Of a stretch of 64,000 bases of DNA, positions 54,444 to 63,089 are shown piece by piece. The DNA is from Burkholderiales bacterium (GTDB lineage: Bacteria > Pseudomonadota > Gammaproteobacteria > Burkholderiales > Burkholderiaceae_C): the NCBI GenBank assembly GCA_016213205.1, contig JACRAZ010000109.1:31423-95422 (forward strand), given 5' to 3'. The notes beneath the pieces were generated by a model. That model was given only the letters and a program-made list of their open reading frames with translations. It did no database searches and was not told the DNA's origin. The position numbers and the translations under genes were made by a program. The stretch's first letter is position 1. Every line of letters begins with the position of its first letter.

Positions 54444-55976
54444 ATGAGGAGAGCGCGCTTGGCCTTCGACGAGTACGAACAGCACGACGCCCTCGGCCTG
54501 GCCACCCTGGTGCGCAGCGGCGCGCTGAGCGCCGAAGAACTGCTGGACGCCGCGCTGCAGCGCATGGAACAGCGCAACCCGGCGCTCAATGCGGTGATCG
54601 TGCGCACCGAGGAATACGCGCGGCGCGAGCTCGCCTTGCGGCGCAGCGCCGGCACCCACCGGGAAGGCGTGTTCGCCGGCGTGCCGGTGCTGGTGAAGGA
54701 CCTGCTGGCCAGCGTGCAGGGGCTCACCACCTGGCAGGGCAACCGCCTGTTCCAGGCGCGTGCACCGGCGGCCCCGCACGACAGCGAGTTCATCCGCCGC
54801 CTGCGTGGCACCGGCGCGCTGATCGTCGGCAAGACCAACACGCCCGAGTTCGGCCTCACGCCCTACACCGAGCCCGAGCTTTGCGGCCCGAGCCACAACC
54901 CCTGGGACCTGGCGCGCACCACCGGCGGCTCCAGCGGCGGCTCGGCCGCGGCAGTGGCCGCCGGCCTGGTGCCGCTGGCCACCGGGGGCGATGGTGGCGG
55001 CTCGATCCGCATCCCGGCCTCCTGCTGCGGCCTGTTCGGGCTGAAGCCCACCCGCGGCCGCGTGCCCAGCGGCCCGGACCTGGGCGAGCTGTGGAGCGGC
55101 TTCGCCATCGAGCACGGCCTCACCCGCTCGGTGCGGGATTCAGCCGCACTGCTCGATGCGGTGGCCGGCATGGACAGCGGCGCGCCGAACGCGGCACCGC
55201 CACAGTACCGGCCCTTCCTGGACGAGGTGGCCACCGAGCCCGGCCGCCTGCGCATCGGCGTGAGCACCGAGCCCTGGCTGGGCCATGCGGTCGAGGCCGA
55301 TTGCGTGCAGGCCGTCGAACGCAGCGCCGGGCTGCTGCGCACGCTGGGCCACGAGGTGGCCGAGACGCGGCTGACGATCGACCGCCAGTCCTTCAACGAG
55401 GCCTTCCTCACCGTGCTGGCGGCCAATGTGCGCAGCGAGATCGAGGCCAGCGCCGCGCTGCTGGGCGCACCGATGCGGCGGCGCGACTTCGAGGCCACCA
55501 CCTGGGCCCTGGGCCTGATGGGCCGGGCCTACAGCGCGGCTGAACTGATCAGTGCGCAGCGCCACCTGCAGGCCCTGGGCCGCCGGATCGGCCGCCACTT
55601 CGAAACCCTGGATGTGCTGCTCACCCCCACGCTGGCGATGCCGCCACCGCCCATCGGCGCGCTGCAGCCCACGGCGATGGAGCGGCGCCAGATCGCGCTG
55701 CTGAGCACGCTGAACCTGCCGCGCCTGGCGCGTGCGCTGGGCGCGCTGGGCCAGATGGCCGACAAGGTGTTCGACTTCATTCCCTACACGCCGGTGTTCA
55801 ATGCCACCGGCCAGCCGGCGATGTCGGTGCCGCTGCACTGGAACGCCGCCGGCCTGCCGATCGGCGTGCAGTTCGTCGGCCGCTTCGGCGACGAGGCCAC
55901 GCTGTTCCGGCTGGCCGGGCAACTGGAGCGCGCGGCGCCCTGGTTCGACCGCCGGCCGCCCGTTCCCCAACCTTGA
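54444..55976 (+). CDS. Amidase (amidase-signature family)
   Basis: 510 residues. The Ser-cisSer-Lys triad is visible: Lys85 in VLVKDLLASV, Ser163/164 in TGGSSGGSAAAVAAG and the nucleophile Ser187 in GDGGGSIRIPAS. Full-length for the family. Hydrolyses an amide, substrate undefined. The nearby C-terminal FNATGQPAMSVPLHW is also conserved. Followed after 10 bp by a small secreted protein gene, probably in the same transcript. Confidence 0.94.
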   Translation: MRRARLAFDEYEQHDALGLATLVRSGALSAEELLDAALQRMEQRNPALNAVIVRTEEYARRELALRRSAGTHREGVFAGVPVLVKDLLASVQGLTTWQGNRLFQARAPAAPHDSEFIRRLRGTGALIVGKTNTPEFGLTPYTEPELCGPSHNPWDLARTTGGSSGGSAAAVAAGLVPLATGGDGGGSIRIPASCCGLFGLKPTRGRVPSGPDLGELWSGFAIEHGLTRSVRDSAALLDAVAGMDSGAPNAAPPQYRPFLDEVATEPGRLRIGVSTEPWLGHAVEADCVQAVERSAGLLRTLGHEVAETRLTIDRQSFNEAFLTVLAANVRSEIEASAALLGAPMRRRDFEATTWALGLMGRAYSAAELISAQRHLQALGRRIGRHFETLDVLLTPTLAMPPPPIGALQPTAMERRQIALLSTLNLPRLARALGALGQMADKVFDFIPYTPVFNATGQPAMSVPLHWNAAGLPIGVQFVGRFGDEATLFRLAGQLERAAPWFDRRPPVPQP

Positions 55977-55986
55977 TGGAGCTGCC

Positions 55987-56745
55987 ATGACACTGCCCCG
56001 TTCGATGCACTGCACCACCCTGTCGGGCGCGTTGCTGGCCGTGTTGCTGCTGCTGCTGCCGGCCACCCCGGTGCAGGCGCAGGGCCTGGTCATCCGGGTG
56101 GCCATGGACGGCTGGGAGGGCGAATGGACGCAGCGCGGCCTGCTGCCGGTGTGGGATGCGGTGTGGACCAAGGGCGGCGAACGCGTGACGGCCTCGCTCG
56201 CCGGCTCGGTGCGCAACGGCCGCATCGACCTGCGGCGCACCGCCTCCAGCGACGGCGTGCTGTGCAGCTACAGCGGCCGCGTGGAGGCCGATGGCCACAG
56301 CATCACCGGCACGCAGGATTGCCCGGGCCACGGCGCCACCGCCTTCAGCGGCAGCCTGTGGGGCCCGGGCTTCGGCCGCGGGGGCCCGAAGCCGGCACCG
56401 GCCAGCGGCATGCGCTACCGGGTGGAGAACCTGGTGTACGGCCAGGCCGAAGGGGCCACCCCGTCGCGCGGCCCGCGCGAGTTCATCGTCGACTTCGCGC
56501 GCTGCACGGTGCACGACGCCAACGAGAACACGGCCCAGGGCTGGCTGGCGGTGGACAAGGTGCTGTGCCAGGCGCAGCGCCGGCTGAACTTCCGGACCCA
56601 GGCCACCGACGGGCCGGCGATCGAGTACGACTGGCTGCTGCTCGAGGGCGGTCAGGCGGTCTCGGGCGCCTGGCGCCAGGGGGCGGCGTTCGGCGCTTCG
56701 CTGGTCAACCGGGTGGGCGGCGAGCCGGGCTGGCGGCAGCGCTGA
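55987..56745 (+). CDS. Secreted protein of unknown function, 252 residues
   Basis: Cleavable signal peptide (LSGALLAVLLLLLPATPVQA, about 12-31). The mature part has a repeat-like beta pattern (VAMDGWEGEWTQRGLLPVWD, SSDGVLCSYSGRVEADGHSI) and a few cysteines (LCSYSG, DCPGHG, RCTVHD, LCQAQR) that could form two disulfides. No family recognised. Likely periplasmic; it reads with the amidase upstream and converges on cysA, whose stop is 15 bp away. Confidence 0.7.
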   Translation: MTLPRSMHCTTLSGALLAVLLLLLPATPVQAQGLVIRVAMDGWEGEWTQRGLLPVWDAVWTKGGERVTASLAGSVRNGRIDLRRTASSDGVLCSYSGRVEADGHSITGTQDCPGHGATAFSGSLWGPGFGRGGPKPAPASGMRYRVENLVYGQAEGATPSRGPREFIVDFARCTVHDANENTAQGWLAVDKVLCQAQRRLNFRTQATDGPAIEYDWLLLEGGQAVSGAWRQGAAFGASLVNRVGGEPGWRQR

Positions 56746-56760
56746 CGCCTGGGGCGGCGA

Positions 56761-57855
56761 TCAGATCGCCGCGGCCGGGTCGTCCTGCACCTGCTGCACC
56801 TCGGCGCCCTGCACGAAGCGCGTCACGCGGCGCGGTTTCAGCCAGGCGCGGCTGCCGGTCCGCAGGGCCAGGCTTTGTGCCATCTGCTGCCAGCGGGCGC
56901 GCGGCAACTCCACGTCGACATAGCTGCCGTCGTCGCGGCGGAACTCCAGCCGCGTCACCGCGCCCAGCGTCAGCGTCTGCGCCAGCTCGGCGGGCCAGGT
57001 GTCGGGCTCGGGCTGGCCCAGCACCTCCAGGTCGTGCGGGCGCACGTAGTGCACGTCCTCGGCCCCGGTGGCGCCCCCGGGGCCGCGGCCCAGGCGGCCG
57101 TGGAACAGGTTCACGTCGCCCAGGAACTGCAGCACGAAGGGCGTGGCCGGGTGGTCGTACACCGCGTCGGGCGTGCCCACCTGCTCGATGCGGCCTTCGT
57201 TCATCACCACGATGCGGTCGGCCACTTCCATCGCCTCGTCCTGGTCGTGGGTGACGAACACGCTGGTCACGTGCATCTCGTCGTGCAGCCGGCGCAGCCA
57301 GCGGCGCAGCTCCTTGCGCACCTTGGCGTCCAGCGCGCCGAAGGGCTCGTCCAGCAGCAGCACCTTGGGCTCCACCGCCAGCGCGCGGGCGAGCGCGATG
57401 CGCTGGCGCTGGCCGCCGGAAAGCTGGTGCGGGTAGCGGTCGGCGATCCAATCGAGCTGCACCAGCTTCAGCAGCGCGTGCACCTTGCTGCGGATCTCCG
57501 CTTCGCTGGGCCGGGTGGCGGCGCCTGAACCGGGCTTCGCCCGGGTGGGCCGCACCCGCAGCCCGAAGGCCACGTTCTCGAAGATCGTCATGTGCGCGAA
57601 CAGCGCGTAGTGCTGGAACACGAAGCCCACCTGGCGCGCGCGCACGTCGGCATGGGTGGTGTCCTCGCCGTGGAACAGCACGCTGCCGGCATCGGGCACT
57701 TCCAGCCCCGCGATGATGCGCAGCAGCGAGGTCTTGCCCGAGCCCGAGGGGCCGAGCAGCGCCACCAGCTCGCCATCGGGGATGTCGAGGTTCAGGTTGT
57801 CGCAGACGACGGTGTGGCCGAAGCGCTTGTGCAGGTTCCGTACTTCGATGCCCAT
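56761..57855 (-). CDS. cysA: Sulfate ABC transporter ATP-binding protein CysA
   Basis: 364 residues. Walker A GPSGSGKTSLLRIIAG (near 35-50), Q-loop region FVFQHYALFAH, signature LSGGQRQRIALARALA, Walker B VLLLDEPFGALD, switch His in VTHDQDEAMEV, then a TOBE-like C-terminal domain. Powers sulfate/thiosulfate import with CysT and CysW. Last gene of the leftward sbp-cysT-cysW-cysA operon. Confidence 0.97.
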   Translation of the reverse strand: MGIEVRNLHKRFGHTVVCDNLNLDIPDGELVALLGPSGSGKTSLLRIIAGLEVPDAGSVLFHGEDTTHADVRARQVGFVFQHYALFAHMTIFENVAFGLRVRPTRAKPGSGAATRPSEAEIRSKVHALLKLVQLDWIADRYPHQLSGGQRQRIALARALAVEPKVLLLDEPFGALDAKVRKELRRWLRRLHDEMHVTSVFVTHDQDEAMEVADRIVVMNEGRIEQVGTPDAVYDHPATPFVLQFLGDVNLFHGRLGRGPGGATGAEDVHYVRPHDLEVLGQPEPDTWPAELAQTLTLGAVTRLEFRRDDGSYVDVELPRARWQQMAQSLALRTGSRAWLKPRRVTRFVQGAEVQQVQDDPAAAI

Positions 57856-57874
57856 GGGGTTCCTAAGCCTTTAC

Positions 57875-58789
57875 TTACTCGGCCCGATCGCCGGCTTGCC
57901 GCTTCTGGGCCTTCACGCGCTGCTCGACCAGGTACTTCAGCACCAGCGTCACCAGCGCCAGCAGGGCCAGCAGCGAGGCCACCGCGAATGCGGCCGCGAA
58001 CTGGTATTCGTTGTAGAGGATCTCGATGTGCAGCGGCATCGTGTTGGTCTGGCCACGGATGTGGCCCGACACCACGCTGACCGCGCCGAACTCGCCCATC
58101 GCCCGCGCGTTGCACAGGATCACGCCGTACAGCAGCGCCCATTTCACGTTGGGCAGCGTCACGCGCCAGAAGATCTGCCAGCCGTTGGCGCCCAGCACGC
58201 GCGCGGCCTCTTCCTGCTCGGTGCCCTGGGCCTGCATCAGCGGGATCAGCTCGCGCGCCACGAACGGGAAGGTCACGAACACGGTGGCCAGCACGATGCC
58301 CGGCACCGCGAAGATCACCTTCAGGTCGTGGTCGCGCAGCCATTCGCCGAACCAGCCCTGCAGGCCGAACACCAGCACGTAGATCAGGCCCGAGATCACC
58401 GGGCTCACCGAGAACGGCAGGTCGATCAGCGTGAGCAGCAGGTTCTTGCCGCGGAACTCGAACTTGGCGATGCACCAGGCCGCGGCGATGCCGAACACCA
58501 GGTTCATCGGCACCGAGATCGCGGCCGCGATCAGCGTGAGCCGGATCGCCGCCAGTGCATCGGCCTCGACGATGGCGGCCAGGTACACGTCCACGCCCTT
58601 CTTGAAGGCCTCGGCGAACACGATCGCCAGCGGCACGAACAGGAAGAAGCCGAGGAAGGCCAGCGCCACGCCCACCAGCGCCCATTTCACCCAGGCGGGT
58701 TCGGTGGTGGCCGAGCGCAGCGGGCGCGGTGCCACGGCGCGGGGGGCGTGCGGGGCCAGCGGCAGGCGGGCGGTGGCGGGGGTGTTCAT
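57875..58789 (-). CDS. cysW: Sulfate ABC transporter permease CysW
   Basis: 304 residues from ATG 58789; a GTG six bases upstream (58795), directly abutting the cysT stop, is an alternative. The N-terminal extension is Ala/Pro-rich, then six membrane helices with the permease EAA loop EAARVLGANGWQIFWRVTLP. Forms the membrane channel with CysT. Overlapping operon spacing. Confidence 0.95.
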   Translation of the reverse strand: MNTPATARLPLAPHAPRAVAPRPLRSATTEPAWVKWALVGVALAFLGFFLFVPLAIVFAEAFKKGVDVYLAAIVEADALAAIRLTLIAAAISVPMNLVFGIAAAWCIAKFEFRGKNLLLTLIDLPFSVSPVISGLIYVLVFGLQGWFGEWLRDHDLKVIFAVPGIVLATVFVTFPFVARELIPLMQAQGTEQEEAARVLGANGWQIFWRVTLPNVKWALLYGVILCNARAMGEFGAVSVVSGHIRGQTNTMPLHIEILYNEYQFAAAFAVASLLALLALVTLVLKYLVEQRVKAQKRQAGDRAE

Positions 58790-58795
58790 CGGCAC

Positions 58796-59629
58796 TCAGC
58801 GTCCCTGGCGGCGGCGGGTCCAGGCCTGCAGCGCGTTGATGGCCAGCAGCAGCACGAAGGCGGCCACCAGCATCACCACCGCGATGGCGGTGGCGCCGGG
58901 GTAGTCGTACTGCTCGAGCTTGGTGATGATCAGCAGCGGCGTGATCTCGCTGACCATCGGCATGTTGCCGGCGATGAAGATCACCGAACCGTATTCGCCC
59001 AGCGCGCGGGCGAAGGCCATCGCAAAACCGGTCAGCAGCGCGGGCGTGAGGATCGGGAAGATCACTTTCGTGAAGGTCTGCCAGCGGCTTGCGCCCAGCG
59101 TGGCGGCGGCCTCCTCGATTTCCTTGTGCACGTCTTCCAGCACTGGCTGCACCGTGCGCACCACGAAAGGCAGGCCGATGAAGGTGAGCGCCACGAACAC
59201 GCCCAGCGGCGTGAAGCTCACCTTGAAGGGCAGGAACTGCCCGATCCAGCCGTTCTGTGCATACAGCGCGGTGAGCGCGATGCCGGCCACCGCGGTGGGC
59301 AGCGCAAAGGGCAGGTCCACCAGCGCGTCGACCACGCGCTTGAACGGGAACTCGTAGCGCACCAGCACCCAGGTGACGATCAGGCCGAACACCGCGTTCA
59401 CCAGCGCCGCGGCGAGCGAGGCACCGAAGGTCAGCCGGTAGGAGGCCAGCACGCGCGGCGCGCTCACCGTGTCCCAGAACGCGGGCCAGCTCATCGTGGC
59501 CGTCTTCAGGAACGCGGCCGAGAGCGGGATCAGCACGATGAAGCTCAGGTACAGCAGCGTGAAGCCCAGCGCCAGGTCGAAACCGGGCAGCACGCTGTGG
59601 CGCTGGAGCAGGGTGCGGCGCAGGAACAT
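58796..59629 (-). CDS. cysT: Sulfate ABC transporter permease CysT (CysU)
   Basis: 277 residues, six membrane helices. The CysT-type EAA loop EEAAATLGASRWQTFTKVIF and FARALGEYGSVIFIAGNMP are present, and the N-terminus LLQRHSVLPGFDLALGFTLL is as in the family. Pairs with CysW. Starts 15 bp after the sulfate-binding protein gene. Confidence 0.96.
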   Translation of the reverse strand: MFLRRTLLQRHSVLPGFDLALGFTLLYLSFIVLIPLSAAFLKTATMSWPAFWDTVSAPRVLASYRLTFGASLAAALVNAVFGLIVTWVLVRYEFPFKRVVDALVDLPFALPTAVAGIALTALYAQNGWIGQFLPFKVSFTPLGVFVALTFIGLPFVVRTVQPVLEDVHKEIEEAAATLGASRWQTFTKVIFPILTPALLTGFAMAFARALGEYGSVIFIAGNMPMVSEITPLLIITKLEQYDYPGATAIAVVMLVAAFVLLLAINALQAWTRRRQGR

Positions 59630-59644
59630 GGCGGTGGGCGGGCG

Positions 59645-60664
59645 TCAGCGCTTCTTGGCGCGGGCGATGATCTGGTCGTACAGCGCGCCGTCGTTGAAGT
59701 GCTCGGCCTGGGCCTTCTTCCAGCCACCGAAGACCTGGTCCACCGTGAAGGTGCTCACCTTCGGGAAGTCCTTCGCGTACCTGGCCAGCACCTTGGGGCT
59801 GCGTGGGCGCAGGTGGTGCCTGGCGGCCACTTCCTGGCCTTCTTCGGACCACAGGTGCTTCAGGTAGGCCTCGGCCTGTTTGCGCGTGCCGCGCTTGTCC
59901 ACCACCTTGTCGACCACCGCCACCGGGTTCTCGGCCAGGATGGTGCGGCTGGGGATGACCACCTCGAAGTCACCGCCGAACTCACGCTGGATCAACGGCA
60001 CCTCGCTCTCGAAGGTGACCAGCGCATCGCCCAGGTTGCGTTGCGCGAAGGTGGTGGTGGCACCGCGCCCACCGCCATCGAGCACCGGCACGTTGGCGAA
60101 GATGCGCTCCACCAGCGCCTGCGCCGCCGCCGGCGACACACCGGCCTGCAGCGCCGCGCCCCAGGCCGCCAGGTAGGTGTAGCGGCCGTTGCCCGAGGTC
60201 TTGGGGTTGGGCACGATCACGCTGATGCCGGGGCGGCCGAGGTCGCTCCAGTCGCGGATGGCCTTGGGGTTGCCCTTGCGCACCAGGATCACCGAGATGC
60301 TGGTGGTGGGTGCGCTGTTGTCGGGCAGGCGCTTGGCCCAGTCGGCCGGGATCAGGCCGCCCCTGTCGTGCAGGATGTCGATGTCGTTGGCCTGGTTCAT
60401 CGTGATGACGTCGGCCTCCAGCCCCTCGGCCACGCTGCGCGCCTGGCGGCTGGAGCCGCCGTGCGACTGGTTCAGTGTCAGCGCCTCGCCGGTGGTCTTT
60501 TTCCAGTGCGCGGCGAAGACGGCGTTGTAGTCCTTGTAGAACTCGCGGCTGACGTCGTAGCTCACGTTCAGCAGCGTGGTCTGGGCCTGTGCGGGCGCAA
60601 GCAGCAGGGCGCCCAGGCAGGCGCTCAAGCAGGTGGTCAGCAGGGTGCGGCGGGTCGGGGTCAT
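59645..60664 (-). CDS. sbp: Periplasmic sulfate-binding protein, copy 1
   Basis: 339 residues from ATG 60664, giving a signal peptide (LLTTCLSACLGALLLAPAQA). Sulfate-binding protein signatures: LLNVSYDVSREFYKDYNAVF at the mature N-terminus, NQSHGGSSRQARSVAEGLEA, IPNPKTSG-like VPNPKTSGNGRYTYLAAWG, and the C-terminal TFTVDQVFGGWKKAQ. First gene of the cysTWA operon. About 60% identical by eye to the second copy upstream. Confidence 0.95.
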   Translation of the reverse strand: MTPTRRTLLTTCLSACLGALLLAPAQAQTTLLNVSYDVSREFYKDYNAVFAAHWKKTTGEALTLNQSHGGSSRQARSVAEGLEADVITMNQANDIDILHDRGGLIPADWAKRLPDNSAPTTSISVILVRKGNPKAIRDWSDLGRPGISVIVPNPKTSGNGRYTYLAAWGAALQAGVSPAAAQALVERIFANVPVLDGGGRGATTTFAQRNLGDALVTFESEVPLIQREFGGDFEVVIPSRTILAENPVAVVDKVVDKRGTRKQAEAYLKHLWSEEGQEVAARHHLRPRSPKVLARYAKDFPKVSTFTVDQVFGGWKKAQAEHFNDGALYDQIIARAKKR

Positions 60665-60754
60665 GGTGCAGGCTTCAGTGGGTGCGGACACGGTCGCGCG
60701 GCGCGTGGCCGTCGTGCGGACGCGGATTCTGGAAGGCGGCCTGTCGCCGGCCAA

Positions 60755-60794
60755 CGACGGATTTCGCCATTGCTAGCGCGAAAGCCGCATAAGG
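60755..60794 (-). promoter_or_regulatory. Element shared by cysB and sbp promoters, sbp copy
   Basis: On the minus strand: CCTTATGCG, about 20 bases containing CTAGCAATG, then GCGAAATC and TCG, like 52467-52506. It is 91 bp before the sbp start. A weaker relative (TCGCAATGCTTCG) precedes the second sbp at about 61906-61937. Confidence 0.4.
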
Positions 60795-60836
60795 CCGCCG
60801 ACGCGCAGGGGAGGCGCGCCAGGGCGCGTGGCGGCC

Positions 60837-61844
60837 CTACCTGCGGGCGTACACCTTGTCGAAGCTGCCGCCGTCGGCGAAGTGCGCCTTCTGCGCCTTG
60901 GCCCAGCCGCCGAACACCTCGTCGATGGTGAACAGGTTCACCTTCGGGTATTGCTTGGCGTACCTGGCTGCCACGGCCGCGTCGATCGGGCGATAGTAGT
61001 TCTGGCCCGCGATGTCCTGGCCCTCGGGGCTGTACAGGTATTCCAGGTAGGCCTGCGCCACCGCGCGGGTGCCACGCTTGTCGACCACCTTGTCCACCAC
61101 CGACACCGGCGGCTCGGCCAGGATGCTGAGGCTGGGCGCCACGATGTCGAACTTGTCCGGCCCCAGCTCCTTCAGCGCCAGCAGCGCTTCGTTCTCCCAG
61201 GCCAGCAGCACATCACCGATGCCGCGTTCGACGAAGGTGGTGGTCGAGCCGCGCGCGCCGGTGTCCAGCACCGGCACGTTGGCCAGGATCTTGCCGACGA
61301 ACTCTTGCGCCTTCGCGTCGGAACCGTACTTCTTCAGCGCAAAACCCCAGGCGGCGAGGTAGTTCCAGCGTGCGCCGCCCGAGGTCTTGGGGTTGGGCGT
61401 GATCACGCCGATGCCGGGCTTGACGAGGTCGTCCCAGTCCTTGATGCCCTTGGGGTTGCCCTTGCGCACCAGGAACACGATGGTGCTGGTGTAGGGCGCG
61501 CTGTTGTGCTTCAGGCGCTTCTGCCAGTCGGCAGGGATCAGCTTGGCCTTCTCGGCCAGCTCGTCCACGTCGTAGGCCAGCGCCAGCGTCACCACGTCGG
61601 CCTCCAGCCCGTCGATCACGCTGCGTGCCTGCTTGCCCGAGCCGCCGTGGCTTTGCTTGATGGTCACGGTGTCGCCGGTCTTGGCCTGCCAGTGCTTGGC
61701 AAAGGCCTTGTTGAAGTCCTGGTACAGCTCACGCGTGGGGTCGTAGGAGACGTTCAGCAGCGTGATGTCTCGCGCCAGCGCCGGCAGGCTGGCCAGCGTG
61801 AGCACGGTGATGATGGCCAGCCGGCGGCCGGTGGGGTGTCGCAT
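60837..61844 (-). CDS. sbp: Periplasmic sulfate-binding protein, copy 2
   Basis: 335 residues from ATG 61844, with a signal peptide (RLAIITVLTLASLPALA-R). Same family landmarks as copy 1: LLNVSYDPTRELYQDFNKAF, QSHGGSGKQARSVIDGLEAD, TPNPKTSGGARWNYLAAWG, LFTIDEVFGGWAKAQ. It has its own 172-bp spacer before the operon copy, so it is probably separately transcribed and may have a different affinity or specificity (sulfate versus thiosulfate). Confidence 0.95.
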   Translation of the reverse strand: MRHPTGRRLAIITVLTLASLPALARDITLLNVSYDPTRELYQDFNKAFAKHWQAKTGDTVTIKQSHGGSGKQARSVIDGLEADVVTLALAYDVDELAEKAKLIPADWQKRLKHNSAPYTSTIVFLVRKGNPKGIKDWDDLVKPGIGVITPNPKTSGGARWNYLAAWGFALKKYGSDAKAQEFVGKILANVPVLDTGARGSTTTFVERGIGDVLLAWENEALLALKELGPDKFDIVAPSLSILAEPPVSVVDKVVDKRGTRAVAQAYLEYLYSPEGQDIAGQNYYRPIDAAVAARYAKQYPKVNLFTIDEVFGGWAKAQKAHFADGGSFDKVYARR

Positions 61845-62000
61845 GGTGAGGCATGTGTCGGGTTGACGGGGATGCGCCATGCTAGGCAGCACACCCGCGT
61901 CCGCGAACGAAGCATTGCGACTGAGCTCATGCGCAGAACGCGCAAGCCGATGCCCCCTGCGTCAATGCCGCGGGCGGGTCAGGCCGACGGGGCCGCCCCG

Positions 62001-62041
62001 GTCGGCCTGTTCCCCCTGAGGGACCAGCCCGCAGGGCTGGA
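62001..62041 (-). repeat. Dispersed palindromic repeat, copy 2
   Basis: Minus-strand match to the repeat at 46091-46133. It contains the perfect stem CCAGCCC-GCA-GGGCTGG (62024-62040) and borders a longer palindrome CAGGCCGAC...GTCGGCCTG (61980-62009). Sits just beyond the FAH gene stop, so it may terminate that transcript. Confidence 0.55.
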
Positions 62042-62050
62042 AGGGCCATC

Positions 62051-62923
62051 TCAGTCCTCATCCACCACCGGGTTGCGCAGCAGGCCCAGGCCCTCGATCT
62101 CCACCTCCACCGTGTCGCCGGCCTTCATCCACAGCGGCGGCTTGCGCGCCATGCCCACGCCGGCGGGGGTGCCGGTGATCAGCATGTCGCCGGGCTCCAG
62201 CGTCATCACCTCGCTGACCGTGGCGATCAGCGTGGCCACGTCGAACACCATGTCGCAGGTGTCGGACGATTGCACCACCTGGCCGTTGAGCCGGGTCTCG
62301 ATGCGCAGCCCGCTGCCGCCGGCGGGCAGTTCGTCGGCGCTGACGAAGGCCGGCCCCACCGGCGCGGTGGCGTCGAAGTTCTTGCCCGCCGTCCATTGCG
62401 GCGACTTGAACTGGTAGTCCCGCACCGAGGCCTCGTTGCACACCGAATAGCCGATCACGTGGTCCAGCGCCTGCGCCTTGGTGATGTGGCGCCCGCCACG
62501 GCCGATGAAGACCACCATCTCGCCTTCATAGTCCAGTTGCTCGGAGCAGCGCGGCCGCTGAATAGGCTGGCCATGGCCGGTGAGCGTGGTGGCAAAGCGC
62601 GCGAACAGCGTCGGGTAGGTGGGCTGCTGGAAGTTGCTTTCCTGCGTGTGGTCGCGGTAGTTCAGGCCCACGCACAGGATCTTCGGCGGCCGGGCGATCG
62701 GCGGCAGGTGGGTGATGGCCCGCGGGTCCAGCGGCCGGCCGTGCTGGTGCAGCAGCGTGGCCGCCTCCTGCAGCGCCGGCATGCCGCGGTGCAGCAAGGT
62801 GAGCAGGTCGGCCGGCAGGCGGTGGCGCTCGGCCGCGGGTAGCGCGAGCAGCTCACCCTGGTGCTGCAGCGCCAGGCCGTGGAGGCCGGGATCGCCGGCC
62901 TCGGCGTAGTGGACAAATCGCAT
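62051..62923 (-). CDS. Fumarylacetoacetate hydrolase (FAH) family protein
   Basis: 290 residues. FAH C-terminal domain motifs: ILCVGLNYRDHTQESNF (about 83-99), the metal-binding Glu pair in LDYEGEMVVFIG (about 131-142), QFKSPQWTAGKNFDATAPVG, and ITGTPAGVGM near the end. Members cleave or isomerise carbon-carbon bonds in acylpyruvates and related compounds. The substrate is not evident; no aromatic degradation gene is beside it. Confidence 0.92.
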   Translation of the reverse strand: MRFVHYAEAGDPGLHGLALQHQGELLALPAAERHRLPADLLTLLHRGMPALQEAATLLHQHGRPLDPRAITHLPPIARPPKILCVGLNYRDHTQESNFQQPTYPTLFARFATTLTGHGQPIQRPRCSEQLDYEGEMVVFIGRGGRHITKAQALDHVIGYSVCNEASVRDYQFKSPQWTAGKNFDATAPVGPAFVSADELPAGGSGLRIETRLNGQVVQSSDTCDMVFDVATLIATVSEVMTLEPGDMLITGTPAGVGMARKPPLWMKAGDTVEVEIEGLGLLRNPVVDED

Positions 62924-63089
62924 CGGCGGGCTCCGGAAGCTGGGGCGGGTGCGCAAGCGTAGCGCGGCGCGGCGTGAAAGCCTGTGCGCGCACGAGGCTT
63001 CCTGCGTTGCCGCATGGCGCAACAGGGGCCTGCCGGTGTAGTGTTCGGGCTGCTGGCGCATGCGGCGCCGGCGCTGACACGCCCGCCCG

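Noticed and set aside
57656..60931. 1091-codon plus-strand open frame opposite cysT/cysW/cysA/sbp
   Set aside because: His/Gln/Arg/Ala-rich low-complexity translation that mirrors the codon pattern of the true genes on the other strand; no motif.
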